NCBI GenBank assembly: GCA_037481695.1
Contig: JBBFLE010000001.1
Location: 192,989-256,988, forward strand
Direction: 5' to 3'
DNA: 64,000 nucleotides
Source: a bacterium
GTDB lineage: Bacteria; Desulfobacterota; Desulfocorpusculales; Desulfocorpusculum
Part shown: positions 61,016 to 64,000 of the stretch, piece after piece
How the letters are laid out: each line of letters starts with the position of its first letter
Position numbering within the stretch: position 1 is the stretch's first letter
Program-made: the position numbers and the translations under genes
Notes under the pieces: generated by a model
Databases searched by the model: none
What the model was told of the DNA's origin: nothing
What the model saw: the letters and a program-made list of their open reading frames with translations, nothing else

Positions 61016-62521
61016 GGGTACAACTGTGAATTCTTTAGCGGCTTCTCCTATGGAGTTGTTAAGCTCCAGCACATAGGCCCCTTCTGGGACACGGGGAATT
61101 TTGCACTGTACCAGGCTGCTTCCTGTGACGGGATCCATGAAATGCGATAGGATCTTGCATCTTTTCTGCCTCCCTCCTGACACAGGAGTCAGCCGGACTA
61201 TGGGCTTCCTTTTTCCAAAAAACGCTCCCCTTATCTCCACCGTAGAAGCAGCAGTGCCCTGCTCGGGCATGAGTGATTCTATTTCAGGCTCTTTCACTAG
61301 AAACCTCCCCACCTCCACGGGTGAGCCTCCCTGCCCTGATCCTGACTGCACCATAACAGGGTAGCTTCCGGGAGGTAGTTTGGCAGTCCAAAGTGCCTCA
61401 ATGGCAGTGGGGCTGTAATATTCTAATACCAGATCTTTACGACGCCACTCTCCTGTCTTGGGATCCTGAAACTGGGTGTATACCTTGGGGGAACGATCCC
61501 CGAACTCAGAGCCCAGAACCGTGATTTGGGTGCCCATAGTACCCTGCGGGGGGCTCACGGTGTACTGTACCAACTGAGCATAGTTGGCCGCATAACCCAC
61601 CTGAGAGGTGTTGTACTTGATGAGCATGTAGCCCCCCTTACCCCATCCCGATCCCCAACTGTTTCTCAAAATCCATACCCCGTGGGTGGAACCGTTCCAG
61701 TAATACTGATCATCCCATCCCACCAATACGATGGCATGATTGACGCCCACAGAGGATTCGTCCTTGTCGAAAACACCATCTCTGTATGCCTGAAATGCAG
61801 GGCCTACTGCTACAGCGGCTGCCACAGGCCCATGGGTGTATATGGCCTGTTTTATCTCCTCCACCGTAGGAACATTCCACCATGCCCCCACATACCTCCA
61901 TTCGGCCAGCCTATAGGCGTGGGCGTGAGGGGCTCCGCAAGGCAGGTTTCTGGCAGCATAGGGAAAGTTGGTCTCCAGCACTGCACCAGCAGTTGGCTCG
62001 CCCGGGGGAGTCAAGTCCTCATGGTAATCATGGGCAAACCATCCCCCTGAACAACTCCAGCCGTGGATATTGCAAGAAACCAGGTACTGCTCGGAAATAT
62101 CCTCCAGCAGATCCATTCGGATCTTGAGCAGGCTCTCTAGCACCCCCACGGTGGCAAATGCCCAACAGGAGCCGCAATTTGCCTGGTTTTTCACAGGTGG
62201 CAATGCTGCGTGCTCCCGCCAGTCAAACCGGCTTGGGAGAGAGAGCTTGGGCATGGGGCCTGAAAACCTGGCCTTTTCTTTCCAGTTCGCTGGCTCCACA
62301 AGCCCACAGAGCTGCTCCAGGGGATAGTCCATGGCAGGATTGTATCCCACCAGGAAATTAAATCCCTTCTCGGAAACCTCTTCCTGGAGCCATTGAAGTT
62401 TGGCTTTCACATCCAGACTCTCGGCCTGAGCCTGGGCCCCAAACCCCTGTCCCGAAAAAGTGAAAAACAATCCCAGCAACAAAAGTCTTGTGCCCGCACT
62501 CATGAAATTTCGCCACAACAT
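61007..62521 (-). CDS. Exported papain-family (C1) cysteine peptidase with IPT/TIG domains
   Basis: 504 residues from ATG 62521, which has GGGGAG 8 bases upstream. A signal peptide (LLLLGLFFTFSGQGFGAQAQA) predicts export. The catalytic domain has all papain landmarks: NQANCGSCWAF (Cys119), VNHAIVLVGWDD (His262) and ILRNSWGSGWG (Asn287). A propeptide-like segment precedes it (about 30-90). From about 325 two beta domains resemble IPT/TIG repeats (SPPQGTMGTQITVLGSEFG; MPEQGTAASTVEIRGAFFG). Papain-like exported enzymes are uncommon in bacteria. Its job, whether nutrition or surface processing, is unknown. Confidence 0.9.
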   Translation of the reverse strand: MLWRNFMSAGTRLLLLGLFFTFSGQGFGAQAQAESLDVKAKLQWLQEEVSEKGFNFLVGYNPAMDYPLEQLCGLVEPANWKEKARFSGPMPKLSLPSRFDWREHAALPPVKNQANCGSCWAFATVGVLESLLKIRMDLLEDISEQYLVSCNIHGWSCSGGWFAHDYHEDLTPPGEPTAGAVLETNFPYAARNLPCGAPHAHAYRLAEWRYVGAWWNVPTVEEIKQAIYTHGPVAAAVAVGPAFQAYRDGVFDKDESSVGVNHAIVLVGWDDQYYWNGSTHGVWILRNSWGSGWGKGGYMLIKYNTSQVGYAANYAQLVQYTVSPPQGTMGTQITVLGSEFGDRSPKVYTQFQDPKTGEWRRKDLVLEYYSPTAIEALWTAKLPPGSYPVMVQSGSGQGGSPVEVGRFLVKEPEIESLMPEQGTAASTVEIRGAFFGKRKPIVRLTPVSGGRQKRCKILSHFMDPVTGSSLVQCKIPRVPEGAYVLELNNSIGEAAKEFTVVPSP

Positions 62522-62928
62522 CTTCCGGCTCCCCACTCTTGTTACTGTTTGGTAATGCAATGTTACCTTTTGGAATCCAAGGCAAACCTCCTCGCAACCC
62601 GAAGTCCCCAGCAACATCAACGCATCACTGTGCTGGCCCCAGGCTCAGCTGCCCTGTATTAAAGGCTCAAAGCAAGGAGCATGCCTCCATGGTCCGGATG
62701 GGAGTCAGAGGTCCCAGATCACTGAGTTGTTCACATCTGGGATCATTCTTGAGGACAGGTACTCACAGAGGCTGTTCCTTGGGGATCCTTCAGCATCAAG
62801 AGATTTTTTGAGCCTGGAATCATGGCTTGAGCCCAAGACAGGAATCGAGGCCTTTGGGCTCCAGAGGAGTCCTTGCAGGCACAGGGCCTGATGCCCTATG
62901 ATGGGTTCATTTCTTGAGGAGGGTTCTC
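62522..62928. other. 407-base intergenic region with an 8-bp dyad
   Basis: This separates the divergent peptidase and DUF6125 genes. TCCCAGAT (62712-62719) and ATCTGGGA (62735-62742) form a perfect inverted repeat with a 15-base loop. It could be an operator or a leader hairpin. GAGGAGG at 62915-62921 is the ribosome site of the next gene. No other feature is recognised. Confidence 0.5.
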
Positions 62929-63444
62929 ATGCGCAGGAATCCCTTGGATGGAATGACTCGGGAGGAGCTTAGGAGCTATCTGGACTTCCTTCTTTGGCAT
63001 TACAGGGTGGTAGATGCCTTCTGGTTCCTGTACGTGGAGGAAAAATACGGCAGAGCAGAGGCCGAGTCCTTGAATGAGCGGGTCTGGGCCAGGGTGGCTG
63101 GGATGGCAGCTAGAAAGCTCAAGGAGCTCTTTGACATTCCTGGGAATGCTCTGGAGAGATTCGTTAATGCTTTGGAGCTTTTCCCATGGTGCATCCTGAT
63201 CGGTTACCAGATCAGCACATCCCCAGATCAGGTGGAACTGACTGTGCCTTCCTGTGCCAGTCAGGAGGCCCGAATTCGCAGGGGTCTCGGAGAATACAAT
63301 TGCAAGGAGATGCACAGGGGGGAGTTTGTGCAATTTGCAAAGGAAATTGATCCACGGATTCAGGTGGAATGTGTCTTCGCCCCACCAGATTCTCACCCTG
63401 CAGATATGTTTTGTAAGTGGAGATTTTACTTGATGGCAGAATAG
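62929..63444 (+). CDS. DUF6125 family protein
   Basis: 171 residues from ATG 62929, placed 7 bases after GAGGAGG. MTREELRSYLDFLLWHYRVV, GRAEAESLNERVW and LGEYNCKEMHRGEFVQFAKE are characteristic of DUF6125, a family of small soluble proteins in sulfate reducers and syntrophs. The C-terminal ECVFAPPDSHPADMFCKWRF carries two cysteines and resembles the L-2-amino-thiazoline-4-carboxylic-acid-hydrolase-like end seen in related families. Function is unknown. Confidence 0.8.
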   Translation: MRRNPLDGMTREELRSYLDFLLWHYRVVDAFWFLYVEEKYGRAEAESLNERVWARVAGMAARKLKELFDIPGNALERFVNALELFPWCILIGYQISTSPDQVELTVPSCASQEARIRRGLGEYNCKEMHRGEFVQFAKEIDPRIQVECVFAPPDSHPADMFCKWRFYLMAE

Positions 63445-63466
63445 AGCTCCTGGGCTGGGAAAGCTC

Positions 63467-63507
63467 CCCCGTACCTGACATGATCCCATAATAGCTCCCG
63501 TACGGGG
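63467..63507. terminator. Inverted repeat between convergent DUF6125 and zinc ribbon genes
   Basis: CCCCGTAC (63467-63474) and GTACGGGG (63500-63507) are perfectly complementary with a 25-base loop. The repeat lies just after the DUF6125 stop. No U tract follows, so a terminator role is only possible. Confidence 0.35.
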
Positions 63508-63575
63508 TGCCGGATGGGTATTCACAGCAAATCTATGGTCCTGTCTTAAGAAAGGGCAGTGGCTTTTCTTGAGGT

Positions 63576-63911
63576 TCACACATCGTAACCGGCCTTCTTA
63601 TAGTTCTCCATGGCCCTTTCCTTGAGGTGGGCTTTCTCAGGCTTTTCACTGACTTTGTCGGCCAGCTCTGCCGCATGACTCCACATCCCTTTCCTTTCAT
63701 AGTCAGCTATTTGACGTTCTACTCGGTCTTTGCCAGCTGCAGTGCCAGGGATGGAAACCCTAAACACAGAAAATTTTCTTCTCACAGGCCCCCCGCAGTT
63801 GGGACATCGGCTCAGGGGTTCCTCTTTGAGAGACTGGACGAGTTCGAAAGACCTACAGCAAAGGCTGCACCCTTTGGCGGGCTCCAGGGCTTCGTACTCG
63901 AAAATGGGCAT
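63576..63911 (-). CDS. FmdB-type zinc ribbon protein, extended
   Basis: 111 residues. MPIFEYEALEPAKGCSLCC and CPNCGG supply two CxxC-type pairs of the FmdB ribbon. The C-terminal half (about 55-111) is helical and charged (RQIADYERKGMWSHAAELAD). The first pair has an insertion (YEALEPAKGCSLC) compared with the 72-residue relative at 21813. GGAGG precedes ATG 63911. The 89 bases beyond it to the window end show no certain gene. Confidence 0.85.
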   Translation of the reverse strand: MPIFEYEALEPAKGCSLCCRSFELVQSLKEEPLSRCPNCGGPVRRKFSVFRVSIPGTAAGKDRVERQIADYERKGMWSHAAELADKVSEKPEKAHLKERAMENYKKAGYDV

Positions 63912-64000
63912 ATCTTGGACCTCCTACAATCATCCCCATGCAAGAGTCTGCTGGCACACATGAAGCTTTGCCACTGGACAACAGATGGCCGCTGCTTCGG

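Noticed and set aside
1-64000. CRISPR arrays, insertion sequences, prophage or integrase genes
   Set aside because: No regularly spaced repeats, transposase or integrase motifs, or terminal repeats were seen while reading the window.

Overview
The window reads as chromosomal DNA of an anaerobic, Gram-negative bacterium of the Desulfobacterota (old Deltaproteobacteria) type. This is inferred from a 2-hydroxyacyl-CoA dehydratase/benzoyl-CoA-reductase-like enzyme with its ATP-driven activases, DUF6178 and DUF6125 family proteins, FmdB zinc ribbons, an outer-membrane secretin and a sigma-54 regulated pilus. Genes are dense, often overlap by 1-4 bases, and no insertion sequence, phage, CRISPR array or rRNA is visible. 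The only RNA gene found is a tRNA-Leu(CAG).

Region 1-7.5 kb: a cut-off UPF0104 membrane protein and ribF, tRNA-Leu, a ClC-family anion transporter with CBS domains, a truncated glycosyltransferase, an MFS transporter and a DUF6178 protein. Region 7.7-21.1 kb is a catabolic block for an unidentified CoA thioester. It has a crotonase-fold enzyme, a beta-keto acid cleavage enzyme, two carboxyltransferase beta paralogues, a stand-alone biotin carrier, a biotin carboxylase, a metallo-beta-lactamase-fold hydrolase, a cysteine-cluster protein of unknown role, two subunits of a 2-hydroxyacyl-CoA dehydratase family enzyme and two different activases. The two carboxyltransferases each lack the usual residues of the opposite oxyanion hole, which suggests an obligate heteromer. 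This block is the best candidate for an undescribed pathway.

Region 21.3-39 kb is mostly housekeeping: a small exported protein, FmdB and PilZ proteins, a deoxyhypusine-synthase-like protein with gmhA, two CNNM/CBS transporters, lon, grpE-dnaK, a PLD-like protein, a UvrD/PcrA helicase, glmS and glmU.

Region 39.2-55.6 kb is one type IV (MSHA-like) pilus locus: mshE, mshG, MshI/J/K-like proteins, secretin mshL, mshM and a TPR protein. It continues into a membrane histidine kinase and a sigma-54 dependent response regulator, and then three tandem prepilins and a broken fourth pilin-like gene. A canonical -24/-12 promoter precedes the first prepilin, with an 8-bp dyad about 140 bases upstream of the expected start. 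This gives a self-contained picture of kinase, activator, sigma-54 promoter and pilin genes. The fourth pilin-like gene is interrupted at a run of eight G and by an in-frame TGA.

Region 55.6-64 kb: a MaoC hydratase, a cytidylate-kinase-like protein in an operon with an EmrAB-type drug efflux pair and a two-TM protein, an exported papain-fold peptidase with IPT/TIG domains, a DUF6125 protein and a second FmdB-type zinc ribbon.

All family assignments are by reading motifs; no database search was run.
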